Assembly (NCBI RefSeq): GCF_048544455.1
Contig: NC_133526.1
Span: forward strand, 8,758,001 to 8,822,000
DNA from: Silene latifolia
Lineage: Eukaryota; Streptophyta; Magnoliopsida; Caryophyllales; Caryophyllaceae
DNA length: 64,000 nt
Direction of reading: 5' to 3'
How positions within the stretch are numbered: position 1 is the stretch's first letter; every line of letters begins with the position of its first letter. Shown one piece after another: positions 12,203-23,967 of the stretch. Position numbers and translations under genes: made by a program. The notes beneath the pieces were generated by a model. That model was not told the origin of the DNA. It was given only the letters and a program-made list of their open reading frames with translations, and ran no database searches.

Positions 12203-12785
12203 TGTTCCGTGTGTAATTCCGGAGCAGGGTTTGTTACCACGTAAGCTTATAGAATGATGACTTTGCTTGACTCTTCCTTTCTGCCTCTCCTGAAACAATG
12301 AACAAACTGAGGGCTCGGCTTGGTACCGAGCGAACTCACTCTGACGCTCAAGTCAGTAAACTTAAAAGGGATTAAGTTGTGTGTTACTTGGCACAAGGTA
12401 TATTGTAGAGAGATAAGGGAGTTTATACCAGAGTAGTGTGTTTAACTGATTATTTTCGGATCCTTTCCTCAATGAGGGTTGAGGAGTATTTATAGACTTT
12501 CACCTTTTGTCACGTAGTGGCCAAGTGGCAGAGCAGGTGGAAAGACTGTTCTACCCTCGGCCGAGGGACCCATGGCGGCCGGCGGGCCCGTTGACTCCAT
12601 GCCGAGGGGTCTTGGATGTGAGTACGCGGATGTGTGTCCCGGCTGGCTAGTTGCCTAGCCGAGACCCAAATGACAGGCCGACTGGCTGCGTCGGTTAGGC
12701 TGTCCAAGGTGTTGACTTGCTGTGGATATCTTTGACCTTGCTCAATATGTTGACTCGGTCAGTGGGTGCAGAATATGCCCCATCA
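12203..12785 (-). mobile_element. 5' LTR of the Tat element
   Basis: Read on the minus strand it begins TGATGGGGCATATTC and ends CGGAACA, giving TG...CA ends over 583 bp. Directly after it (12185-12201, minus strand) comes TGGCGCCGTCTGCGGGA, a good primer-binding site. A TATA box, CTATAAATA on the minus strand, lies at about 12488-12496. Its right edge abuts the tandem duplication that starts at 12786. Confidence 0.85.
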
Positions 12786-14767
12786 CTTTGTATTTAGGTT
12801 ACCATTTATTTTTTATCTTCACCTTCATTAACAAAATCTTTTTTCTTCCCCGTAATAAATTGCTGAAATTAATGTGAAGATTAATTACAAAAAATTTCTT
12901 ATATAAATATTGTAATAATCCTAATTTAAAATTCCTTACCAAACTATCATTATATCTATATTAAATTAATTGTGTACATTATAAATTTTACGAGTTAAAT
13001 AATTCCAAGACTCTACAGATCACATCTAAGTTTCATATTTTATAATTAAAATTGACATTATAATTAAAGTTTTCATATATAATTGAACGTGTTAGTGAAT
13101 TGATTAAGATTTTTCATACAGTACTAATTTTTTTTAACTGCTTTCTTATGACAAAATATTGATTGAAAATGATATATATTTTTTCTTTGATAATTGTTAA
13201 ACTTAATTATTCAAAAATTGTACTACATAAAAATTACACATTTATTTTTTTATTTAAAATTTTAACAAATAAGTAGAATTTTTTTTAGAAATATTAGTTT
13301 GCTAACACAGAAAAAAATTAAATTAAAACAAACTCTTTATTTTCCTCTCCTTTGTTATTAAACTACCCTATTTATTTAACCTTTTAGTTCTTTTATTTAA
13401 TGGGATGACCTTTTTGTTTTCCTTCAACACGATTATACTTTGTATTTACGTTACCATAACTTTTTTATCTACCCTATCATTCGCAAAATCTTTTTTTTCT
13501 TCCTTAAATAAATTGTTGAAATTAATGCGAAAATTAATTACAAAAAATTTCTTATATTAACATCTTATTTATCACCAACAAATGATTTTTGTTAACGCAA
13601 ATGAAAAGTCTCATATCTATAATTTGTGTTACGGAATAAATAGTCTTTGAGCCAATAGTTTGTTTATAATGCAATGATTCCTCTTTAATTTGTTGGATCT
13701 CACATTACTAACATCACTGGAAAAATTTATCAGTAAAAGAAAGTCAGAATTTTAACAGCGTACTTAAAGAAAAGGATCTTATAGCATTTAAACATACCAA
13801 AAAGGATATTGAGAGTAAATACGAAGAACGATGGAATTCAATAAGACAAATTATTATTAAAAAATAAGGATTACAATTTTGTCATTCATTCTCGAACTCA
13901 CTTTAGTAGCTAGTAGTCTAAGTTTCCGTCTATCGATTTTGTATTCAACCAAAAGGATTAGTCGCTAAAAAAGCACACAAATTACGTAGTCGGGGATTTG
14001 GGGATTTAGGAAGTGACCATTTTCATCCGATCATCTTAAAATATATACACCTGACAAAATAAGAAACCATATGAGGACATGGCATGAAATAATTAAAGGC
14101 ACAATAATCTAGAGTACTATATCAAAATTAATTACAAAAATTTTCTTATATTAATATTATAATAATTGAGACGGTCCTATTGTGAAAAAAAACATCTTAT
14201 TTATCACCAACAAATGATTTTTGTTAACGCAAATGAAAAGTCTCATAAGTCATATCTATAATTTGTGTTACGGAATAAATAGTCTTTGAGCTAGTAGTTT
14301 GTTTATATTGCAATGATTCCTCTTTAATTTGTTGGATCTCACATTACTAACATCACTGAAAAAATTTATCAGTAAAAGAAAGTCAGAATTTTAACAGCGT
14401 ACTTAAAGAAAAGGATGTTATAGCATTTAAACATACCAAAAAAGATATTGAGAGTAAATACGAAGAACGATGGAATTTCAATAAGACAAATTATTATTAA
14501 AAAAATAAGGATTACAATTTTGTCATTCATTCTCGAACTCACTTTAGTAGCTAGTAGTCTAAGTTTTCGTCTATCGATTTTGTATTCAATCAAAAGGATT
14601 AGTCGCTAAAAAATCACACAAATTACGTAGTCGGGGATTTGGGGATTTAAGAAGTGACCATTTTCATCCGACCATCTTAAAATATATACACCTGACAAAA
14701 TAAGAAACCATATGAGGACATGACATGAAATAATTAAAGGCACAATAATCTGGAGTACTATATCAAA
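12786..14767. repeat. Tandem duplication, unit about 0.6 kb
   Basis: About 13530-14123 is repeated at 14124-14767 with an estimated identity above 95 percent (offset 632 over most of the length, plus small insertions). A weaker partial copy of the unit start lies at 12786-12930, matching 13438-13560. The DNA is AT-rich and shows no coding signal; the small minus-strand reading frame inside it is not convincing. The high identity of the main pair suggests a recent duplication. Confidence 0.85.
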
Positions 14768-15146
14768 TCTTACTTGTTAAAAAACGCAAACAAAAATCAT
14801 GACAAGATAAAACATGCATACTGCTTACATCTCAAATCTCTTCCATTAGAAGACAATATATCAGTGTATTTGAATTCCGATTAAAAAAATCCTACAAAAT
14901 AAATAATGAAGTAAAAGTTAAGATAATTTTACGATTGTGGTAAGCAAATTTAGTTAAACACTTGCTAACAAATTACTTAAAGAGTCGAGGTTTTGGTGAT
15001 TTAGGAAGCGACCATTGAACACCTCAAAACATATAAACCTGGCAAAATAAAAAAACATAATAAAAGGCATAATCATCCAAAGTAATATATCAATAAGTTA
15101 ATCTTACTTGCTAAAAAAAACCAAACTGTAATCGATTACAAACGAG
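14768..15146. repeat. Diverged third copy of the duplication tail
   Basis: Around 14985-15110 the text GTCGAGGTTTTGGTGATTTA, then GACCATT, AACCTGGCAAAATAA and GGCATAATCATCC parallels the end of the 0.6-kb unit but is clearly diverged. The rest of this AT-rich stretch shows nothing I recognise. Confidence 0.5.
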
Positions 15147-16447
15147 TTATGAACCAACTAATGAAACATGTACTTTGGTTTTGGCTACTTGTATTAAATT
15201 GGTTTGGGCATATGAAGCATAGTTATCTCTGAGCTTGTCATGAACAATGTTTTGCCGATGTTTGATACCAACAAGACCAGCACACGACAAAGCATGATCC
15301 CCGAAGATATACCCATCAAAAACCCGAGAGCAAGCAGAGCAAGGCCTAGGCACCGAAAACAAAGGAATACCCAACTGATAGCTAAGGACACAACGGTAAG
15401 ACTTACTGTCCATAGTCTGCCCCAACCTAAAAATAGGGACCACACGAAGCCAATCAGATGCATGCCCACCCTGATGGGACCTCCACAACGCAACCTGTCG
15501 ATGAATAAAAAAGAAAAACGATTTTGCACTAGCAAAAACTCTGGCTAAATATAAGTCTGCCAACTAAAAGGACTAAAAGGACTCTTAAAACTGCCTAAAA
15601 ACAACTTTCCTAAACTCGACCCTTAGAGAATTGGCAAAATTGCCTTATTAAAATTTGCTAAAATTAGGAAATAAACAACAAGGAAATAAACAACACTACC
15701 TTAAACTTATTAGGCAAAATAAAATAAGTAAACTAATAATAAGACTCGATTTAGGGAAGTAAACTTGAGTTAGTTCGTCACCCGCGTAGAAGTTGGACAC
15801 CTCAACTTAAAACGATCATATCTCCAAATAAGGCGTACGACCACTCGTTGGAAATCTAACATCATGTACTTTCATCTCTAACAAACATCACACCAAAAAT
15901 AGCCATATTTTCGGAGTAATTGAGCATTTAAATCAAGTGAACGAATATGAATGACAAGAGTGACTTAAGCTTTCGTTTTAAACTTATATTCATGTTCCTC
16001 ATGTATCAACAACGATCTCATTAGGGCTACACAAAAGGTCAGAACCCGTACCCTCATTAAACACACTCAAAGCCGCATCAAAAGTAGGTCCAGAAGCCAT
16101 GGCATTAGAGGCCCGAAAGAGCTTAGCCTGCAACTTAGCAGACTGCATGCGAGATGCCAAAAAAGCATAATGTAGAACATCTTCAGCAGCATACACACCA
16201 AGTTCTTCGAAAGTAAATGAGTGGGTGGCAAGCCGCCATTGCCAGTCACCAAAACCGAGACCAGACGCAATAACAATACGTTCCAAATAAGAAGGAAGCG
16301 TCGTGTCAAAGGAAAGCTTAACCGACTAAAAAACAGCAGGTGAACAAGTACGTAAAGCAAAATAAAGTTTCGAAATACCAATACAAACCCGGAGCAACAG
16401 CAGCTCGCACTGCGGATCATCAATCATAGGGACACCAGGAAGCATGC
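15147..16447 (-). pseudogene. Reverse-transcriptase-like relic, probably LINE type
   Basis: Two minus-strand segments belong together. 15999-16447 holds GVPMIDDPQCELLLLRVC and later GFGDWQWRLATHSF and FASRMQSAKL-like wording. 15147-15563 holds SDWLRVVPIFRLGQTMDSKS and the Cys/His stretch PCSACSRVFDGYIFGDHALS. I recall the same order from plant proteins annotated as reverse-transcriptase-domain proteins, downstream of the polymerase. About 435 AT-rich bases (15564-15998) separate the segments and could be an intron or an insertion. The polymerase part itself is absent, so this is a broken 3' fragment. The exact element class is uncertain. Confidence 0.55.
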
Positions 16448-16991
16448 TCCTAGGATCTTCCGTAGGAAAAAAAAACCCGGTTTGAGTCCCCGATATTATT
16501 ATTGTTGATGAGGTTCAAACCCATGACCTCTTGGTTGGGTTCCACTTGCTATTACCACCATGCCACATGCAGCTTGTTGTTATTTTTCTATCTCTTTTAG
16601 TATATATGTATGTTAAGTGAGTTTAAACAATATTAACCTACAATAACTATTAAATGTACTTCTATCTTATATTCAATGTACTTTTAGAATAAAATCAATG
16701 TACATGCTAAGTTTGTTAAGTGTATTTGATAAAATTAAATTAACATATTTTATGTACTAATAAAAATTATCATTTGTATCTATACTTTATATTTAATGTA
16801 CCTCCAATATAAATAATGTGTCCCCGATGAGTAAGTAAAATGAAGTTAATAAGTAAATTGTAGTAAACATGATATGTACCTACAATTATTACAAAATGTA
16901 CATTCATTATATATTTCATGTACCTCCTATATTATTAAAATGTACATGAATATATAATTATCTAATCATACGTTGTAACTAATTAAGATAC
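16448..16991. other. AT-rich flank with ATGTAC words
   Basis: No gene. From about 16610 to the Athila insertion the sequence repeats degenerate phrases such as TTTAATGTACCT and ATGTACAT separated by TATA-rich spacers. The same phrases resume at 26247 on the other side of the Athila element, showing that one repeat field was split by the insertion. Near 16500-16560 (minus strand) two tRNA-gene-like words (TGGTGGTAATAG, GGGTTTGAACC) hint at a SINE head, which I could not confirm. Confidence 0.5.
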
Positions 16992-18522
16992 TGATAGGCT
17001 TATCGCGTACCTATGTAAAGATAATTTCCCTAGACACAAATTAATGTAGTAATAGGAGTCGAACACAAGGAAACGGAAATTACGTCGTGAATTGCTATGG
17101 GTAGATTTTTATCAAGGTCGACTTCGATTTTGGTTTGGTTGTTTGATTGATGATTAATAAAAATTGTGATGTAAATTATATAATAAAAGAGAGTCTAAGG
17201 GGTTCGGGTCACACATGAAAAGGTAAACATATGATCATGATAAACTTGGTACTAATAACATTGTCAATTGCTTAGGCTTAAAGATACCCACCTTACGGCA
17301 TTAGTATCAACCATAGACCGGGTCCTAGAGAAACTCTCTTTCATGACTAGGTCGTCCTACTACACATGCTTTGTCTAATTCGATTCCATACCTCTCGACT
17401 TTTAGAATGAATGAACACACTTAATTTATGAATAAGGCCTTGAACAAAGATTAAACATTATGGTGCAAATATGTGATAGAAGCAAGATGAACAATATTAT
17501 TATTAATCTATTTTATCATGTTATATATTTGATTTATGCATGGCTCCCCTAACCCTTAGACTAAGAGATTTAGTTACTCATATTAAAATATAAATTGCAA
17601 ACTAAATTGGAAGAGATGCTAAACATGGTTCTATAATTTATATAGATTAGGTGATATAACATCTAAAAGAAATAGTGCTAATGTAAGATGAATAAAGTAC
17701 TTAATTATAAACTATGTAATAACTAAAATAGTAATGTAAAATTGCAAACTTAGAATTGGAAATACCTTAATGGAAGAGAACTTATATAGAAGAACAAATA
17801 ATAACCAAATGCTTGAACAACAACTTGTAGAACAAAATGTTGAAAGATTAAACTAATGGAATGCTTAACAATTTGTAAACTAAAATGAGAAAACTAATGA
17901 GAGAAATATGATGCTTAAGGCTATTGTAAGTAATTTGAGACGTGAAAATGAGATGCCCTAAGCCTTGTAATGTCTCTCCTATTTATAGGAGAGAGAGAAG
18001 AAACGTAAGCATTCAAGAGGGATGCAACCCTGATCGGGGTCATGCCACCCCGATCGGGGTCGTGTGTCTCCGGGTATTTTGGCTTCAATTCCTGTTTAAT
18101 GCTCGAGGGAATCCAATGTTTGCGATAAATGATCCTTAATGTACCCGGTTAATGCTTCATAAATCCTTCTAAGAGCATCCAAATGAGCATCCTAAGCTTT
18201 GATATTTTTCACATGATTTTTGGACTTCTTATTGGGCTCTTGTGGGATAATTTTGCATTTCTCACACACACTTGCTTGGGCTTGGAAACACCTTTCAGTG
18301 TCATGCTTGGTCCATCTTGTTTCCACTTAGCTTAGTAAATTTGGTGTATGCTAATGTGATAAGAAAAAGCCTCTAAATGCTTAGATTCCTACAAAAGCGT
18401 AACAAACACGACAATACACTTAGAACACAAGATTAGCTCAAAAATATACTAATTAAAGTATGATGAACAATAAAAACCGAGCTAAAATGAGGGATAAAAG
18501 TATATATAAAATGAACATATCA
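16992..18522 (-). mobile_element. 3' LTR of the Athila-type element
   Basis: 1531 bp. On the minus strand it starts TGATATGTTCATTTT and ends AAGCCTATCA, so the two ends form a short inverted repeat. It carries the palindrome CCCCGATCGGGG twice near 18030-18060. A small open frame at 17942-18139 recurs in the other LTR simply because the LTR is duplicated. Confidence 0.92.
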
Positions 18523-20420
18523 AACTCTCCCAAGCTAAACCCTTGCTTGTCCCCAAGCAAGAAACCAAATCCCATCAATTGCAATATCCCAAACAAGCTA
18601 AGCATAATGATTTAAAAACCCGAAACAACATGGGCAAGGAATAAAGCAAACATGGATGAGATTTACACGACGGCGTAGCATAGAAAACTTTGAATGAACC
18701 TTTAAGCTCTTGCATGATCTTTTGACTTATGGACTCTCACGGGGCACTCAAACTCTTTTATATGTGAAAGGACAATTTTGTCAATGAACACTCGACTATG
18801 CTCAACTTATAACAATGTGCCCGCAATCTAATATGGTAAACATGTCAAAACTAGCAAGCAAAGACAATCAAATGTAAGCATGATAAAGAAGCCAAGTGGG
18901 TAGGAAGAAGACAAATAAACATGGGTAAGAAAGGGGAACAAAAGAGTTATGGTAACGTGGAGCTAAGTCAAGCTAGCAACTACCAAAATGCAAGGATGCT
19001 CAATCCCAATTTTAACCCAATTTTCAATTCAAATCATAAGGAAATTCTCCAAAATAATATGAATAATGCTTGAGAATTTCTTTTATCTTTTCTTCTTCTC
19101 CTTTTTTCAATGCATACTTCTTTTTTTCATGCCTTTTCTTTTCTTTCTTCATTTTTTCATTTTTTTCATTCTCATTTTTTTTTCAACTTTTTTCATTTTT
19201 TTTCATTTTTTTTTTTGAGCATTAAGACCAGGCTCACATGACTTCCAACAACAAACCATATCCCAATGAGCACCTAAACATTATCCAACTAAGCTACTAG
19301 CTCAACAAGGGTAGGCAAATTAATGATGTAGCTAGGGATAAATTTTGTGAAGGAGTCAAAAAGGCTAATATATCATGTGAATGGCTCCAAAAATGCTATA
19401 ACAAATGAATGCAAACTTACCAAGAGATGACATGAGGACCATACTTGTGCGTTTTGATGAAACACACATTATAAGAAGACACCTACACTCATTTAAGAGA
19501 GACCGGATATGGATGCATCGGTCTAAAGAGGTTCTACCTTACTAATTTGTAGCTTGCCAATTGTCAAGATCAAGCCTATTCGGTTCATTTTCCATCTTCC
19601 GCCTATTATGTCAAGACATCCCCATGTAGCTAATATCTCATCATTAAAGAATAAACCATTAGCAACAAGCCATGCTTAGGATATGCAAAGAGAAAAGTAG
19701 GCTACAAGCAAGCACAAAGCAAAAATTTCTCTTAAAAATTTTCAAATTTTCTACACTACATGCAAACTACACTATATGCAAATGCAATCTCCCCTCCAAG
19801 CTAAACACCACATTGTCCTCAATGTGCTAACAATTCAAATTATCCAATCAAACCATAAAAATGGCTCAAAGCACATAAACAAGAAGGACTAGAGGTTATG
19901 TTTAATGGGTTGCAAGATTTAAACTAAAATGCAACGCAAATAAAAACTTACTCGACTTGCTAGCCTCCCCCAAGCTAGCATGAATTCGAGGGATGATGTT
20001 TCCTTGTGATTTAGATGAAGAGAATGAGAAAATATGATATAAGGAAGGAGGAGAGATACCGTCGGGTTTTTGCAAAGTGGTAGAATTTTTTTTTTTTTTA
20101 CCCGTAGAAAGAAACACGCAACCATGTAGAAAACCACGACCCCGATCGGGGTTGACCTCCTCTTCGGCTTTTTGACTCGCTTCCTTATTTCTTTTAATTC
20201 CGTCCCGTTTTTTGAAAACCACTTCCCCGAACAGGGTTTTTGCATTGGGAAGCGTGCCAGATTCTCTTCTAATTCTCCTTCCTTCATTTTCACCTAAAAA
20301 TCACAAAAAGAAACATCGTCAAGTCGAGCAATTTATTACTAATCTATGAAAAACATTAAATTGCAGAAAATAAAAACAAAAATAAACAAAAACAAATAAA
20401 AAGCTTGGGTTGCCTCCCAA
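18523..20420 (-). mobile_element. Non-coding 3' internal region of the Athila-type element
   Basis: Between protease and the 3' LTR there is no pol. Next to the LTR lies a purine-rich tract on the minus strand (GCTTGGGAGAGTT), the expected polypurine tract. At 19085-19220 the plus strand is almost only T and C with repeated CATTTTTT words. Near 20403 the phrase TTGGGTTGCCTCCCAAGAAG is one I recognise from this class of plant elements. Another GATCGGGGT word lies near 20140. Confidence 0.7.
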
Positions 20421-20545
20421 GAAGCGCTGGTTTAACGTCACGCACGACGTAAGAAGCTATTTGATTCAAGTTTTGTCATTGAGCTTGCCACCAACCAAGC
20501 TCCATTTCATTGCTATCTTTGCATTCCTCAACCATTTGAAATTCT

Positions 20546-21137
20546 TCAAATAAAATTTCTCTTTCTTCTTTTTCCACTCTTAGCAATAGCGCCCTTAGCA
20601 TCATCACCTGTAAAGTAAACAACACCCATATCGTCCTCCAACAGATCCGTTAGTAAGGATCCAAACGTAGTAGAGGCATAAGAAGAGTCCACAGTGCTAA
20701 ATAAATAACAAGACTCTTGTAACATTGGGCTTCTAATGGTGTTGTTTTTGCTAAAGTAAACCCGGTCATAACCCACTTCCAATGTTAACCTCCCATTCTT
20801 CACATCAATTAGCGCACCCGCGGTGCGTAAAAATGGCCTACCCAATATAATTGGAGTTTGTGAGTACTCGGCCATATCAAGTATGAGGAAGTCAACGGGT
20901 ATGAAAAACTTGCCAACTTTGACGGGTACATCTTCAAAGACACCTAAGAGTCGTTTTAAAGAACGGTCCGCCATTTGCAATGTTGTGCTTGTGCATTTTA
21001 AAGCACCCATGTTAAGTTTTTCACAAAGGGCTCACACTAGCACCTAGGTCACAAAGGGCCTTATCAATGGTATATGTGCCTATAGTGCAAGGAATAGAAT
21101 AGCTACTGGGGTCCTTAAGTTTCGGGGGAGACTTATT
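20546..21137 (-). mobile_element. Protease region of the Athila-type element
   Basis: The minus-strand translation has LQMADRSLKRLLGVFEDVPV, then VGKFFIPVDFLILDM, and TPIILGRPFLRTAGALIDVK. This matches the C-terminal half of an Athila retropepsin, with the conserved ILGRPF. RT would be expected right after it, but the sequence becomes non-coding. Confidence 0.85.
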
Positions 21138-23245
21138 TTATAAGAGTGCACTACACTCTTCGGTGAAAGCAATGGTCTCAACCTCATTGAAAGATCGCTT
21201 CTTTGAGAGGATTTCCTTCATAAACTTTGCGTAGGAGGGGACTTGGGTAAGCAATTTCATAAATGGGACGGTGACTTGTAAATTCTTACACATTTCCATA
21301 AACTTACCGAACTTACCTTCCTCCTTGTACTTTGCTAGACGATGAGAAAATGGTATTTGAACAACTTCCTTGAGAGGAGCATCCTCCATATCTCTCACTT
21401 TCTCTTTCCCGTTGGGAACTCTCACCTTCTTTGAAACGGCATCACTCTCCTTAGCATTAGGAGAGAATTTTTCAACAATCACCTTGTCATTATCTTCGGG
21501 AAATGTGGGCTCAACATTCTTGGCATCAAGCTTGCTCTTCCTCTTTAGCATCAACAATCGATGAGGAAATGGCACACGATCCTTAACAAGAGGCTCTTCA
21601 CTAACCTTCTTTTTATCATTTCCCCCAAGCTTGGCCTTTTTAACAACCACCTCATCATTCAAAGTCATGGATGGCCCATCATAGTTTGTACCATTTCTCA
21701 AGGAGATAGAATTGACGGTCTCGTGTGGTTGCTCACCTTGGGGAGGTAGTTGACCGTTCTTCCTTTGAGAGTTAAAAGCGGCTAATTGAGCCACTTGTTG
21801 TTCCAACATCTTGACCGCGGCACTATGAGCTTGATCATTCTTTTGAATTTGAGCCAATAATTCCTTTTGCATTTGGACTATCATACCCTCGAGAGCTTAC
21901 CAACTCCTTGATTGTTTTGTTGTGCATTTTGTGGTGAATTTTGTTGGTAATTGTTTTGTGGGGGCCTATGTTGATTTTGATAACCCGGTGGAGGGATATA
22001 CTTTTGTTGTTGAGGGACATAGGCATTTTGTTGTGGTGGGGGTTGAGGGTTAAACACATTATTTCTAGTGTAAGACAAGTTCGGATGGAATTTTGTATTC
22101 GGGTTATAAGTGTTGGAAAATGTACCCGGTGGATATGAACTTTGTCTAAAAGCTTGAAACACATTTATCTCTTCGATAGGTGCTCGGCAATGAGCGGCAT
22201 AATGACCCGCACCTCCGCAACCATCACAAACAACGATTTGACTTGTTGAAGACACGGTATTGAGTTGTTGACGGGAATCTTTAGCATCTCTTTCCGCCAA
22301 TTGTTGTTGGAGCAAGGCAATTTGAGCTAGCAAAACGGAGTTGTTGGAGGATTCTTCTTTACCTTTGGATGGCACAACTCGGGAATTGACATATTGTGCA
22401 TCATGGACCGCCATATATTCGATCGTGACATAAGCAAGGTCGGTGTCAATTTGATCAAACCGCCCATTGTTGACGGAATCAAGAATCCTTCGGGACTCGG
22501 CACAACATCCATTGTAGAATGTTATTGCTAGAAACCAATCATCTAGCCCATGATGTGGGCATTGTCTTTGAAACTATTTGTACCTCTCCCAAGCCTCATA
22601 TAAGCTCTCAAGAGCTTGTTGACGGAATCCGGTGATTTGGCTCCTCAAAGTTTGAGTTTTCTCCGGTGGAAAAAACTTTTGATAGAAGGCTAGAGCCAAG
22701 GATTCCTAATTGGTGATTCCCATGGCGGTGCGGTCAAGGCTATTGATCCAAAGCTTGGCCTTGTCCTTCAAAGAGAAAGGGAAAAGTATTTCCCTTATTT
22801 GGGCTTGAGTGACGCCCATTTGATGGATCATGGAGCAATAGTCACAAAAGTTTTGCACATGCAAATTAGGATCCTCCAAAGGACTTTCCCCAAATTGCAT
22901 CCTCTCCACAAGGCTAATGAAAGCCGGTTTGATCTCGAATTCCGGCGCGGTAATTTGAGTGGTTGTGATACCGGCCGGAAGCATGGCCGCGGTGGGCTTT
23001 GAATGATCGGAAAGTTTCACCATCTTTTTGGTAGTAGATGGTGGTGGTGGTGGAGATGATGAACTTGAAACCTCCTCCTCTTCAAGGACTTTTAGATCGC
23101 CTAAGTAAGACTTTCTAGCACTTTCAATTTGGATGGGAGAAGTGGCTTCTTTTACTTCCTTCCAAAAACGTCGTCTGCTCCTAAAGGTTCTCTCGGGATC
23201 GGAATTCGGTGAAAGCAATTCTCCACTACGAGAGGACCTGGACAT
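21138..23245 (-). mobile_element. Gag region of the Athila-type element
   Basis: The N-terminal gag core is at 22706-23245, with DPNLHVQNFCDYCSMIHQMG and FPFSLKDKAKLWINSL, typical Athila wording. A CCHC zinc knuckle (CDGCGGAGHYAAHC) lies in 21881-22414. A Gln/Asn-rich stretch and a Lys-rich linker (21138-21884) lead to the protease. There are a few breaks, so it is not one open frame. Confidence 0.87.
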
Positions 23246-23357
23246 AAGACAACAATTTCTAGGAAAATGATAAGTAACGGTCTCAAGGAATAAGTGTTCC
23301 CCAAGACAAAAGAAAACAAGATAAAAATCGACAATTCAAAATGCAATAAAACCGTTT

Positions 23358-23376
23358 CCCCGGCAACGGTGCCAAA
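23358..23376 (-). other. Primer-binding site of the Athila-type element
   Basis: On the minus strand, after LTR end TATCA and a few bases, comes TGGCACCGTTGCCGGGGAA, close to the GCCGTTGCCGGGG site usual for Athila elements. It fixes the element direction (5' LTR on the right). Confidence 0.8.
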
Positions 23377-23967
23377 ATTTGATAGGCTTATCGCATACCT
23401 ATGCAAAGATAATTTTCCTAGACACAAATTAATGTAGTAATAGGGGTCGAACACAAGGAAACGGGAATTACGTCGTGAATTGCTATGGGTAGATTTTTAT
23501 CAAGGTCGACTTCGATTTTGGTTTGGTTGTTTGATTGATGATTAATAAAAATTGTGATGTAAATTATATAATAAAAGGGAGTCTAAGGAGTTCGGGTCAC
23601 ACATGCAAAGGTAAGCATATGAATATATGATCATGATAAACTTGGTACTAATAACATTGCCAATTGCTTAGGCTTAAAGATACCCACCTTACGGCATTAG
23701 TATCAACCATAGACCGGGTCCTAGAGAAACTCTCGTCCATGACTAGGTCGTCCTACTACACATGCTTTGTCTAATTCGATTCCATGCCTCTCGACTTTTA
23801 GAATGAATGAACATACTTAATCTATGAATAAGGCCTTAAACAAAGATTAAACATTATGGTGCAAACATGTGATAGAAGCAACATGAATAATATTATTATT
23901 AATCTATTTTATCATGTTATATATTTTATTTATGCATGGCTCCCCTAGCCCTTAGACTAAGAGATTT

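Larger units (their letters stand above)
4390..12785 (-). mobile_element. Ty3/gypsy retrotransposon, Tat lineage, 3' LTR missing
   Basis: Reading leftward from the 5' LTR (12203-12785) come the primer-binding site, gag, an aspartic protease, RT, RNase H and integrase, the gypsy order. The wording of RT and RNase H, the leucine/arginine-rich gag and the GC-rich codon use fit the Tat branch. A plus-strand reading frame beyond pol (4390-5804) supports this, since antisense extra ORFs are known in Tat elements. The coding part is broken in roughly eight or more places. No matching 3' LTR exists to the left; the element is cut off at about 4.3 kb against the long LTR. With only one LTR, age cannot be dated from LTR divergence; it looks old. 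Confidence 0.85.

Noticed and set aside
15194-15548. Other open frames overlapping the RT-like relic
   Set aside because: Only the 15147-15563 minus frame has recognisable wording; the others are shadows.
17942-18139. 65-codon plus-strand frame, nearly identical at 25661-25858
   Set aside because: The likeness arises because both copies lie at the same point of the two Athila LTRs; there is no domain, and it opposes the element direction.
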